From the NCBI GenBank assembly GCA_964432945.1, contig CAYSPO010000002.1, positions 10,005 through 74,004 on the forward strand: a stretch of DNA of 64,000 nucleotides, read 5' to 3'. A model generated the notes under the pieces. It worked only from the letters and a program-made list of their open reading frames with translations, did not search any database and was not told where the DNA came from. The translations under genes were made by a program, and so were the position numbers. Every line of letters starts with the position of its first letter. Position 1 is the stretch's first letter. Below are positions 9,404 through 17,285 of the stretch, piece by piece. This DNA comes from CAYSPO01 sp964432945 (GTDB lineage Bacteria > Bacillota > Clostridia > Tissierellales > Peptoniphilaceae).

Positions 9404-9480
9404 CGCTAACCTAAAAGGATACTGCGCCGGGTCATAAGACCGTATTGACGACACAATATGACAAGCTACTCCCCTTTGTC
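9391..9480 (-). promoter_or_regulatory. yybP-ykoY (Mn2+) riboswitch aptamer
   Basis: On the minus strand the conserved yybP-ykoY elements appear in order: GGGGAGTAGC at the 5' side, a variable helix, GTCAATACGG, CCGGCGCAGTATCC, and the closing GAGACCTTTG that pairs with CAAAGG at the start. The GGAGUAGC and GCGCAGUAUCC boxes form the two internal loops that hold Mn2+ in solved structures of this class. It ends about 75 bases before the ATPase start codon, with the terminator overlapping its 3' arm. RNA family recognition is strong; the ON-switch behaviour is read from the alternative pairing. Confidence 0.94.
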
Positions 9481-9549
9481 TCCTAATTATACTCTAAGAA
9501 TAAATCATAATCAATAAATATTAGTTTATTATTTATCAAAATAAATACA

Positions 9550-10374
9550 TTAGATATCATAATCATCTAAGAAGCTATGGTAGCTTCCATCTTTTTTCCA
9601 ACCCAGTATGGCATCTGCATGAACATTCTCTGCAGCTCTAAAGATATTAATATCTACAACTTCATTATATTCTTTCATATCACTAATGAGTTGCTTAACC
9701 ATAAACCTTGATCCGCTTGTCTTTTTAGCAGCAACCTCACAAGCACAATCTAAAGGATTTAAGCCAGTGTAGTTTCTCCATCTAATAATATAATCTTCTC
9801 TTATTAAAAACATTGGTCTAATAAGCTCCATGTTTTCAAAGTTGTCACTCTTTAACTTAGGCATCATAGTTTTAAAAGCTCCACTCATAAGAACATTTAA
9901 CATAGTAGTTTCAATAACATCATCAAAGTGATGGCCAAGGGCTAGCTTATTGCAGCCTAGTTCTTGAGCTTTAGCATAAAGAGAACCTCTTCTCATTCTT
10001 GCACACATATAGCAAGGACTTTCTTTAGATAATTTTTCTGATACTTCAAAAATATCAGAATTATATATATTAGCAGGAATACCTAAGTATTCACAATGAT
10101 CTTCTAATTTTTTTCTGTTTTCAGGGTTATATCCTGGATCCATTGCTATGAATTCAAGGTCGAAATTAAATTGTCCATGCTTTTGAAGTTCTTGCATTAG
10201 TTTAGCCAATAAAAGAGAATCTTTTCCACCAGAAATAGCTACAGCTATTTTATCTCCTTCTTTAACAAGTTCATATTGTTTTACACCTTTTACAAACTTT
10301 GCCCAAATATTTTTTCTATATCTTTTGATAATTGATCTTTCTATCACTGACAAAGGTTTTAAATTTTCATTCAT
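9550..10374 (-). CDS. ttcA: TtcA-like PP-loop tRNA thiolation ATPase
   Basis: A 274-residue adenine-nucleotide alpha hydrolase. The PP-loop SGGKDSLLLAKLM (about residues 49-61) binds ATP; CYMCARMRRG (about 121-130) is the conserved CxxC of the TtcA group, which holds a [4Fe-4S] cluster; GHHFDDVIET follows, and a late CAC motif may supply further Cys ligands. TtcA adds sulfur to cytidine 32 of some tRNAs; many clostridial TtcA-like proteins are uncharacterised and may act on other substrates. Its start is 7 bases from the stop of the upstream yycJ-like gene, so the two form an operon. Start ATG has AGGTG 4 bases upstream. Confidence 0.85.
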   Translation of the reverse strand: MNENLKPLSVIERSIIKRYRKNIWAKFVKGVKQYELVKEGDKIAVAISGGKDSLLLAKLMQELQKHGQFNFDLEFIAMDPGYNPENRKKLEDHCEYLGIPANIYNSDIFEVSEKLSKESPCYMCARMRRGSLYAKAQELGCNKLALGHHFDDVIETTMLNVLMSGAFKTMMPKLKSDNFENMELIRPMFLIREDYIIRWRNYTGLNPLDCACEVAAKKTSGSRFMVKQLISDMKEYNEVVDINIFRAAENVHADAILGWKKDGSYHSFLDDYDI

Positions 10375-10381
10375 TATACAC

Positions 10382-11170
10382 CTAACCTAATTTATATATT
10401 TCATTTGCAGAGTATCTTTTTGAAACTTCTACATTTAAATTTTTTTTTTCAATTCCAAGCTCCAGTAGATGAGATTCAACAGTGTTTTTAGCTAATACAG
10501 GAAGATTATTCTCTAAGCTCAAATGACCTAGATATACTTTTTCATTTCCTGAATTTAATAATTTTCCTATCAATTCAGCAGATTCTTGGTTGGAAATATG
10601 TCCTTGATTTCCCGATATTCTTCTTTTTAAAGCCTCTGGATAAGGTCCATTAAAAAGCATATTTGAATCATAATTTGCTTCCATAAACAATAAATCAGAA
10701 TCCTTAAAGTTACTAATCATTTCTGAGGTAACTAAACCTGTATCTGTCATTATAGAAACCTTCTTATTATCGCCATGAATAACATAAGCAACTGGATCTG
10801 CACAGTCATGGTAAATTCTAACAGGCTTAATTGCTAAATCTCTGTATTCAAAATCTATTCCAGTTTCAAATACTTTAAAATTTTCATCTTTTATTTTGCC
10901 TATAAAAGACCTCATAGATAGCCAAGTATTTTCATTAGAAAACACTGGAATATTATATCTCCTGGAAAGTACACCAACACCTTTAGCGTGATCGTTATGC
11001 TCGTGAGTTAGAAGAATAAAGTCTAAATCTTGAGGCTTTAGCCCTCGAGACTCCATAAGTTTTGCTATTTTTACTCCACTTAGACCAGCATCAATTAAGA
11101 ATTTTGATCCAGAAGTTTCTATATATAAGCAGTTTCCACTACTTCCACTTGATAGAGAACAAAAATACAT
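10382..11170 (-). CDS. YycJ/WalJ-like metallo-beta-lactamase-fold hydrolase
   Basis: A 262-residue single-domain MBL protein. The N-terminus SLSSGSSGNCLYIE is characteristic of the YycJ/WalJ group, and THEHNDHAKG (about residues 56-65) is the zinc-binding HxHxDH motif; further ligands are in YHDC, MTDTG and GHLS near the C-terminus. The family is a predicted nuclease/hydrolase linked in Bacillus to the WalRK two-component operon; no walRK genes are in this window. It is first in a two-gene operon with the ttcA-like gene. AGGAGG precedes the ATG. Confidence 0.88.
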   Translation of the reverse strand: MYFCSLSSGSSGNCLYIETSGSKFLIDAGLSGVKIAKLMESRGLKPQDLDFILLTHEHNDHAKGVGVLSRRYNIPVFSNENTWLSMRSFIGKIKDENFKVFETGIDFEYRDLAIKPVRIYHDCADPVAYVIHGDNKKVSIMTDTGLVTSEMISNFKDSDLLFMEANYDSNMLFNGPYPEALKRRISGNQGHISNQESAELIGKLLNSGNEKVYLGHLSLENNLPVLAKNTVESHLLELGIEKKNLNVEVSKRYSANEIYKLG

Positions 11171-11356
11171 TAGTTAATCCTCCTAGTTACTAGCTCTAAT
11201 TATCTATATTAAATACTAAATTATAATACATTTTAATTTATTACCCTATACAATTTATTATAACAAAAGGAAAATTACAAATCTTTTTATAAAGATACAA
11301 TTAGTTAAGGATTCGTAACATCATAGATATTTAAGTGTGTTATTTGAAGTGAACTA

Positions 11357-11385
11357 TTGAAAAACTTATAAAATACAAATATAAT
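11357..11385 (+). promoter_or_regulatory. Predicted promoter of the grd operon
   Basis: TTGAAA (11357-11362), 17-base spacer, TATAAT (11380-11385), 23 bases before the grdX start. The 238-base divergent gap shows no recognisable riboswitch (I looked for glycine-type aptamers and saw none). Confidence 0.7.
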
Positions 11386-11408
11386 ACAGGTAATGAAAGG
11401 AATGGATT

Positions 11409-11768
11409 ATGACTTACACAATTGTTACAAATAATAGTTTAATAAAATCAGATATTCACGAAGTAATAGTGTGCGATGGTCTTTTTGAGGATGTTCTTAG
11501 GAAGGTCAGAGAGTTGGTTCACATAGGATATAAACTTGAGGTTGCTCCTTTGCCAGCAAGTCATAGGATGATCCTTTCTCCAGTAAGAACTATTCTCTTA
11601 TCTAAAGGTGAAAATATAGATCAAGAGTCAATGTTCATGATTGAAAAAGAACTGGAAAAGTATTTGTTGACTATGGGCGAAAGAAAACCGGATTTAAAAA
11701 ATCTAAAAGACTATGAAATAGTTGATGAAGATTTATTAAATTCAGCTTTAGGTGAATTGGGTATTTAA
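11409..11768 (+). CDS. grdX: GrdX family protein
   Basis: A 119-residue small protein without membrane or signal segments. Its position directly before grdE-grdB and its size and start pattern (a short beta strand MTYTIVTNNS, then a VCDG motif and a helical stretch with LEVAPLPASHRM) match GrdX, a conserved protein of unknown function found at the head of glycine/sarcosine/betaine reductase operons. AAAGGAATGG precedes the ATG. The gap to grdE is only 26 bases. Assignment rests on size, motif memory and context; the biochemical role is not known. Confidence 0.78.
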   Translation: MTYTIVTNNSLIKSDIHEVIVCDGLFEDVLRKVRELVHIGYKLEVAPLPASHRMILSPVRTILLSKGENIDQESMFMIEKELEKYLLTMGERKPDLKNLKDYEIVDEDLLNSALGELGI

Positions 11769-11794
11769 ATGTATTTCTTATAAGGGGGGAAAAC

Positions 11795-13084
11795 ATGAGA
11801 TTAGAACTGAAAAAAGTTGAAGTAAAAGACATTCAGTTTGGCCAAGTAACTGAGGTAAAAGAGGGTACTCTTTATGTAAATAAAGAAGAAATTATCGAAG
11901 AATTAAAGAAAATACCTGGCATTACTGATGTTAAAATGGATATGGCTAGACCAGGAGAAAAAGTTAGAATCATTCCTGTAAAAGACTGTATCGAGCCAAG
12001 AGTAAAAGTTGAAGGTGGAGAAGGCGGTTTTCCAGGAGTAACAACTAATCTAGAACAAGCAGGAGATGGCGTTGTTCATGTACTTGATGGAGTAGCTGTT
12101 GTTACAATCGGAGATATCGTAGGCTTCCAAGAAGGAATCATCGATATGTGGGGAGAAGGAGCAAAATACACTCCATTCTCTAAGACACTTAATATAGTAA
12201 TAGATTTATCTGTTGTAGATGGTTTTGCACCTCATAAGCATGAAGAAGCTGTAAGGATAGCTGGTTTAACTGCAGCAGAATTAATTGGTGAAGCTGCTAG
12301 AGAGGCAGAAATCGCTTCTACAGAAGTATATGAAAAAGGAACAATCATGGAAGAGACTGAAAAATATCCTGATCTTCCAAAAATAACTTATGTTGAAATG
12401 TTAATTGCTCAAGGGTTACTTCATGATGGATATATTTATGGACACGATGCTAAGACATCACTTCCAACATACCTACATCCAAATGAAGAATTAGATAATG
12501 CTGTAATTTCAGGAAACTGTGTTGCTGCTTGCGATAAGATTACAACTTATCAACATCAAAACAATGCAGTAATTAAAGATTTATATGCTGAACACGGTAA
12601 AACAATTAATTTCCTTGGAACAATTATGTCACCTGAAATGACTACTCTTGATGGAAAGAAAAGAACTACTCAGTATGTTATCAACTTAGTTAAACAACTC
12701 GGTTCAGATGGTGCAATCGTTTCCGAAGAAGGATATGGTAACCCGGACTCTGACCTTGTAATGATTTCTGCTGGATGTGAAAAACATGGAATTAAAACTG
12801 TACTAATTACAGATGAATGTTCTGGTTGGGATGGAATGAGCCAGCCTCTAACAGATACAGCTGATGAAGCAATTGCAGTAATTTCTACAGGAAATGTATC
12901 ACATCTTGTAACTTTAGATGTAGCAGAAAAAGTCCTTGGCGATCCAATGGCAGTTGAAAATATAGCTGGTGGCTGGGCAGGAGCATATGATCCTGAAACT
13001 GGAGTAATGAAATGTGAGCTTAATGCAATAATTGGTTCAACTTCAGAAATCGGATTCCATAACTGTACAGTAGAACTTTATTAG
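11795..13084 (+). CDS. grdE: Glycine/sarcosine/betaine reductase component B, alpha/beta proprotein (GrdE/GrdG type)
   Basis: A 429-residue precursor that is cut into two subunits of the substrate-binding protein B complex. Protein B takes glycine, sarcosine or betaine as a Schiff base on a pyruvoyl group and, with the selenoprotein GrdB, passes a carboxymethyl group to selenoprotein A. The expected cleavage site is Asn241-Cys242 (in SGNCVAACD); the Cys becomes the pyruvoyl group. Conserved family blocks include GEGGFPGV (74-81), a His-rich HKHEEAVRIAGLTAAELIGEAAREAE (147-172) and EEGYGNPDSD in the C-terminal half. Strong GGGGGG ribosome site. Codon choice (GGA, GCA, ATC-rich) looks like a highly expressed gene. 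Which of the three substrates is used cannot be told from sequence. Confidence 0.92.
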   Translation: MRLELKKVEVKDIQFGQVTEVKEGTLYVNKEEIIEELKKIPGITDVKMDMARPGEKVRIIPVKDCIEPRVKVEGGEGGFPGVTTNLEQAGDGVVHVLDGVAVVTIGDIVGFQEGIIDMWGEGAKYTPFSKTLNIVIDLSVVDGFAPHKHEEAVRIAGLTAAELIGEAAREAEIASTEVYEKGTIMEETEKYPDLPKITYVEMLIAQGLLHDGYIYGHDAKTSLPTYLHPNEELDNAVISGNCVAACDKITTYQHQNNAVIKDLYAEHGKTINFLGTIMSPEMTTLDGKKRTTQYVINLVKQLGSDGAIVSEEGYGNPDSDLVMISAGCEKHGIKTVLITDECSGWDGMSQPLTDTADEAIAVISTGNVSHLVTLDVAEKVLGDPMAVENIAGGWAGAYDPETGVMKCELNAIIGSTSEIGFHNCTVELY

Positions 13085-13097
13085 AAGGGAGCAGGAA

Positions 13098-14399
13098 ATG
13101 TCAAAGAAAGTAATATTATACTATCTAAATCAATTCTTCGGCCAAATAGGTGGAGAAGATATGGCCCACATACCTCCTGAATATAAAGAAGGTACAGTTG
13201 GACCAGCAATGGGATTCAAAGCAAATTTAAAATCTGATGCAGAAGTAAAGGGAACTTTAATCTGTGGAGATAACTATTTTAACGAAAATACTGAAGAAGC
13301 TTTAGCTTTTTTAGAAAATATATATGAAGAACATAAACCAGATGTAGTTATTGCAGGACCTGCATTTAATGCTGGTAGATATGGTATGGCTTGTGCTGGT
13401 GTAGCCCAATTCTTTAATGAAAAAGGTGTTCTAGTAGTATCAGGTATGTATGAAGAAAACCCTGGTCTAGATGTAACAAAAGCTAATGCATATGTTGTGC
13501 CAACAAATGACGCGGCAACTGGAATGAGAGCAGCACTACCAGCAATGGCAGCAATAGCTGATAAAATTATAAATGGTGAAGAATTAAAACCAGAAGCTGA
13601 TGGATACTTTCCTCAAGGAAAAAGACTTACTGTTTTCCATAAAGATAGAGGATCAAAAAGAGCTGTTGATATGCTTCTTAAAAGACTTAATGATGAAGAA
13701 TTTGTTACAGAGCTTCCAATGCCAGAATTTGACAAGGTTGACATAGCTCCAGCAATTTCAGATTTAACAAAAGCAACAATTGCTTTAGTAACTACTGGTG
13801 GTATTGTTCCTAATGGAAACCCAGATAGATTACAATCAGCATCAGCTCAGCAATGGAATAAATATGATGTTTCTAGTATTAATGAATTAACAGGAGAATA
13901 CTATACAGTTCATGGTGGTTTTGATCCTGTTTATTGTAACGAAAAAGCTGACAGAGTTGCGCCACTTGACCAACTTAAAAAGCTAGAAAAAGAAGGTAAA
14001 ATTGGAGAAGTTTTCCAATACTTCTATACAACTACTGGTACTGGTACAGCTGTTGAAAACTCTGTAGGATTTGGTGAACAAATTGGTAAAGAGCTTAAAG
14101 AAGCTGGCGTTGACGGTGTTATATTAACGTCAACCTGAGGTACTTGTACACGTTGCGGAGCAACGATTGTAAAAGAAATTGAAAGATATGGAATTCCTAT
14201 AGTTCACATGGCAACAATTACCATGATTTCAGAATCTGTAGGAGCTAATAGAATTGTACCAACTATTGCAATTCCATATCCAGTAGGAGATCCAACACAA
14301 ACTCCTGAGGACGAAGAAGCCTTAAGAGCTGAAATGGTAGAAAGAGCAATTAATTCTCTTGCTACAGATATAGAAGAACCTACTCACTTTATTAAATAA
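13098..14399 (+). CDS. grdB: Glycine/sarcosine/betaine reductase component B gamma, selenoprotein (GrdB/GrdF/GrdH type)
   Basis: One 433-residue gene read through an in-frame TGA at 14136-14138, which encodes selenocysteine 347. Before it the protein reads MSKKVILYYLNQFFGQIGGE and ends TST; after TGA the family continues GTCTRCGATIVKEIERYG down to TAA at 14397. A plain ORF search breaks it into a 346-residue piece and a 63-residue piece. GrdB carries the redox-active Sec of protein B, which cleaves the C-N bond and forms a Se-carboxymethyl intermediate. A SECIS-like hairpin lies 12 bases after the TGA. It is 13 bases after grdE. No grdA, grdC, grdD, thioredoxin genes or selAB are in the window, so the rest of the pathway must be encoded elsewhere. 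Confidence 0.93.
14136..14165 (+). promoter_or_regulatory. Sec UGA codon and bacterial SECIS-like hairpin in grdB
   Basis: TGA at 14136-14138 is followed after 12 bases by a perfect 6-bp stem CGTTGC / GCAACG (14151-14165) closed by the triloop GGA. Bacterial SECIS elements are coding hairpins at about this distance from the UGA with a G in the apical loop, recognised by SelB. Position and shape fit; binding is not shown. Confidence 0.8.
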
Positions 14400-14411
14400 A
14401 ATTGGTTTCAT

Positions 14412-14540
14412 GGGCATGAGCCCTTGAGATATATTCTTATACTTGTTATAAGACAAACAACATTTAAATTATCCTGAGGATTTAAATGTTACTCTCCTTA
14501 TAAATAAGGCTACTCCTCCGTAGCCTTATTTTTATTTTTC
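14412..14540 (+). terminator. Row of hairpins and terminator after grdB
   Basis: Three structures lie in the 337-base gap after grdB. GGGC-ATGA-GCCC is at 14412-14423. An 11-bp AT-rich stem (acatttaaat / atttaaatgt, 14460-14489) has TCCTGAGGA in the loop. A 10-bp stem aataaggcta / tagccttatt (14503-14530) runs into a T-rich tract and is a clear intrinsic terminator. The first two may stabilise the 3' end of the message. The rest of the gap is AT-rich; it also holds a short dyad GTGTATTACAC at about 14587-14597 and the next promoter. Confidence 0.82.
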
Positions 14541-14679
14541 TAAAAGTATCTTTTAAATTTTATTGAACATTTTTTAAAATATTAATTGTGTATTACACTA
14601 TATAAATTGTAATTAACTATAGTTTTTAAATTATAGTTTAAATTATCTTATAGTCGCATGCATATATTAATATATTTTA

Positions 14680-14709
14680 TTGTAAACACTTTCATAATAG
14701 GTATATAAT
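14680..14709 (+). promoter_or_regulatory. Predicted promoter of the double-cubane reductase operon
   Basis: TTGTAA (14680-14685), 18-base spacer, TATAAT (14704-14709), 27 bases before the start of the first gene. Prediction only. Confidence 0.55.
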
Positions 14710-14736
14710 TAGGATAAGGAAGTGTAGGGAAAAGAT

Positions 14737-15513
14737 ATGGATAATTATTTTGACTCTGAGAAAATACAGTTAAATAAAATTGTAGACTTAAGAAGAGATG
14801 CTTATGTCGATGTATTAATGAGAAATGCAAGAGGAGAAAAGTTGCTAGGTGTTTTTTCAAATTCTTATGATGAAAGCTTTATTAGGGCATGTGGATTAAT
14901 ACCTATTCCTCTTCAAGCTTTGGATAAGGGAATATTCGAATATGGAGACCACACGGGTTGTGATCTTATTAAGGCTAGCTTAATTTATCTAAAAACTGAT
15001 AAATGTCCAATACTTCATTCTTGTATAGCCTATTCCTTTGATGATTTCTGCCCGAAAATATATGAAGAATTTAAGCTATTTACAGATAAAGATATATACA
15101 TAAAAAATAAAACAGCAATGACTTTTGAAGATTTTTGTCAAAGTCTTGGCGATAAATATGACTCGTCTATAGAAAAACGGTCTCAAAAGCTATTAGATGA
15201 AATTTTAGTAATACAAGGATATTTAGAATCTACAGAACTTACTGGTGTTGATTTAATGAACTTAGATTTCTATACAAAATTTATTTTAGATTTAGAGAAA
15301 AGGCTAGCATTTTTCGAAAGAATAATAGAATATCCCTTTAAAAGAATAGAAGAAACTAGAAAAGAAGTAAAAGTCCTATGCCCCTGGGCAATAGGCTTTG
15401 AAATAGAGAAATTTATTTCTCATAAACATTATAAGTTGGTAATTAATGAAATAGAACCAAGCTTTGGTTTAGATAATTGTATCTATAATCCAAAGCAAAG
15501 ACTTAATTATTAG
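14737..15513 (+). CDS. Short 2-hydroxyacyl-CoA dehydratase-like protein
   Basis: A 258-residue protein resembling a 2-hydroxyacyl-CoA dehydratase subunit (HgdB/FldC/DccA superfamily) but much shorter than the usual 370-430 residues. The signature region ACGLIPIPLQ (51-60) corresponds to the conserved A-G-L/P segment in these subunits, followed by clustered cysteines at 52, 75, 90, 96 and 105 that could ligate an iron-sulfur cluster. The second half (residues about 135-258) is helical and lacks the second Rossmann-like lobe with its late Cys. It is the first gene of an operon, 10 bases before the full-length homologue, so it probably is its partner or a decayed/specialised second subunit. Specific function unknown. 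Confidence 0.7.
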   Translation: MDNYFDSEKIQLNKIVDLRRDAYVDVLMRNARGEKLLGVFSNSYDESFIRACGLIPIPLQALDKGIFEYGDHTGCDLIKASLIYLKTDKCPILHSCIAYSFDDFCPKIYEEFKLFTDKDIYIKNKTAMTFEDFCQSLGDKYDSSIEKRSQKLLDEILVIQGYLESTELTGVDLMNLDFYTKFILDLEKRLAFFERIIEYPFKRIEETRKEVKVLCPWAIGFEIEKFISHKHYKLVINEIEPSFGLDNCIYNPKQRLNY

Positions 15514-15523
15514 GAGGATTAAA

Positions 15524-16798
15524 ATGGATAAAAATCATGAAATGTGGTCAGAAATGGGAATGGACGTCGATAAACATGACTTGCTTTGTGAAGCTCTTCC
15601 ACAAGCTTTTGGAGATATTTACTTAAGTCAAGAAAATAGACCAGAAAAAATGGACTATTTTAATATGATAGTTTCCGATATTCATGGACTAAGGCCTGCA
15701 GAATTAGTTGAAGCTCAAAAAGAAGGCAAAAAAATCGTAGGAACTTTTTGTATCCATGTTCCAGATGAAGTAGTTTTAGCAGCAGATGCAATTTCAACAG
15801 GACTTTGCAGTGGTTCTCAATTTTGGGTACCAGGTGGAGAAAAACAAATTCCTAAATCAGTTTGTCCTTTAATTAAAGCATCTCTTGGAGCAAGATTTGA
15901 AAGAACATGTCCCTTCTTTAGGATTTGCGATTTATTTGTAGGTGAGACTACTTGCGATGGAAAGAAAAAAGCTTGGGAAATCTTAGCTGATGATGCTCCT
16001 ATGTATATTATGGACATACCTCAACAAAAGACAGAGGAAGATTATAAAAAGTGGTCAAATGAAATAAAAGGCTACATAGCAAAATTAGAAGAACTTACTG
16101 GAAATAAAGTTACTGAGGAATCTTTACATGATGCAATAGTTGTAATGAATAATAAAAGACGTGCATTAAAAAGACTTAATGATTTCAGAAAATTAGATAA
16201 AGTTCCAATTAGTGGTAAAGATGTTCTGCTAATCCATCAAATTGCTTTCTATGACGATCCAGTTAGGTTTACAGGTAAGGTTCATGAGCTTTGCGATGAA
16301 TTAGATGAAAGAGTTAAAAACGGCGTATCTGTCTATCCTGAAGGCACAAAGAGAATTCTTTTAACGGGAACTCCTTTATCTATTCCTAACTGGAAAATGC
16401 ATCATATAATTGAAACTTCAGGAGCAGCTGTTATAGCTGAAGAAATGTGTACTGGACTTAGATATTCTGAGGCTCTTGTTAATGAAGATGCAACTGATAT
16501 GGAAGGTATGATTGATAATCTTACAGAAAGATATCTTGGTAACATAAACTGTGCTTGTTTTACTCCTAATCAAGGAAGAATTGATGATATTATAAGATAT
16601 TATGAAGACTTTAATGCAGATGGAATAATAGACCTTAACTTAAAATTCTGTAGTATCTATGATATAGAAGGAGTTTTAGTAGAAAAAGCTTGCCACGAAA
16701 GAGATATTCCTTGCATGGGTATAGAAACTGATTATACAGAAGAAGATTCAGGACAATTAAAAACAAGAATAGAAGCTTTTGTGGAGATGCTAAATTAG
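15524..16798 (+). CDS. Double-cubane-cluster-containing anaerobic reductase (2-hydroxyacyl-CoA dehydratase superfamily)
   Basis: A 424-residue protein of the BcrC/BadD/HgdB superfamily. Length and conserved blocks (SDIHGLRPAEL 51-61, STGLCSGSQFWVPGGE 91-106, SVCPLIKAS 112-120, TCPFFRICDLFVGETTCDGKKK 128-149) match the double-cubane-cluster proteins, which hold an [8Fe-9S] cluster and reduce small molecules such as acetylene at very low potential when fed by an ATP-hydrolysing reductase. Cys at 76, 95, 114, 129, 135 and 144 and later Cys in EEMCTG and NINCACF are candidate ligands. AGGAGG precedes the ATG. The activating ATPase (HgdC/DCCP-R type) normally paired with it is not in this window. 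Natural substrate is unknown. Confidence 0.88.
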   Translation: MDKNHEMWSEMGMDVDKHDLLCEALPQAFGDIYLSQENRPEKMDYFNMIVSDIHGLRPAELVEAQKEGKKIVGTFCIHVPDEVVLAADAISTGLCSGSQFWVPGGEKQIPKSVCPLIKASLGARFERTCPFFRICDLFVGETTCDGKKKAWEILADDAPMYIMDIPQQKTEEDYKKWSNEIKGYIAKLEELTGNKVTEESLHDAIVVMNNKRRALKRLNDFRKLDKVPISGKDVLLIHQIAFYDDPVRFTGKVHELCDELDERVKNGVSVYPEGTKRILLTGTPLSIPNWKMHHIIETSGAAVIAEEMCTGLRYSEALVNEDATDMEGMIDNLTERYLGNINCACFTPNQGRIDDIIRYYEDFNADGIIDLNLKFCSIYDIEGVLVEKACHERDIPCMGIETDYTEEDSGQLKTRIEAFVEMLN

Positions 16799-16801
16799 AA
16801 T

Positions 16802-17056
16802 ATGAAGCACTATGTTTTTTTAGCTGATACAAAAACTGTTATGAAACTCTATGATTTGGTGAAAAAGGCAGGCGTTAAAGCAACTTTAGCTCCAACTCCT
16901 AGAGAAGCTAGCCATTGCTGCGGTGTGGCGATTCTATATGAAAATAAAGAAGATAAGTCCATAATTGAAAAAGTAATAGAAGAAAATGAAATAACAATAG
17001 ATGCTTTTTGGGATTCAGAAAATAAAGATAATCCTAATAGGTTTAAATTTTGTTAG
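16802..17056 (+). CDS. DUF3343 (putative Se/S carrier-like) protein
   Basis: An 84-residue protein that starts 4 bases after the stop of the double-cubane reductase, so it is cotranscribed and probably translationally coupled. It has the DUF3343 pattern: a beta-alpha start with YVFLADTKTVMKLYDLVKKAG and a PTPREASHCCG motif with adjacent Cys39-Cys40, plus a C-terminal Cys84. The family has been annotated as putative Se/S carrier-like because of its link to selenium proteins. The vicinal Cys and its genomic partners suggest thiol or selenide handling, or electron delivery; this is inference. Confidence in family is good, in function low. Confidence 0.8.
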   Translation: MKHYVFLADTKTVMKLYDLVKKAGVKATLAPTPREASHCCGVAILYENKEDKSIIEKVIEENEITIDAFWDSENKDNPNRFKFC

Positions 17057-17101
17057 TGTAATATGTTTTAATTTAAGATAATATTTTTAAAAAAGCTTTT
17101 T

Positions 17102-17157
17102 GATTTCACGAATATGATATAAACTTTAGAGAATAAAGTATTCATATTTGTGAAATC
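17102..17157. repeat. Long imperfect inverted repeat, not an obvious terminator
   Basis: GATTTCACGAATATGA (17102-17117) faces TCATATTTGTGAAATC (17142-17157) with 15 of 16 positions complementary, and the inside adds a further stem actttA/TAAAGT. No T-run follows; a separate terminator lies downstream. It could be an operator, an mRNA-stabilising hairpin or a small repeat. Confidence 0.75.
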
Positions 17158-17188
17158 TTAAAGTTATATATAAGCTAGTTTTTACCTT

Positions 17189-17214
17189 ATTCCTCAATTA
17201 GAGGAATTTTTTTA
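17189..17214 (+). terminator. Intrinsic terminator after the reductase operon
   Basis: attcctc / gaggaat stem followed by seven T, 130 bases past the DUF3343 stop and before the sigma factor gene. Confidence 0.75.
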
Positions 17215-17285
17215 TTTGAATTAAAAATATATATGTCAGAAAACTTCCCTTTGGGGTGTATAAGTATATGAAGGAGGTAGTTCTT

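Noticed and set aside
11171..11408. Glycine riboswitch before the grd operon
   Set aside because: No conserved glycine aptamer core visible; only a normal promoter is found.
14208..14399. Separate 63-residue ORF after grdB
   Set aside because: It is the C-terminal end of GrdB read after the Sec UGA, not an independent gene.
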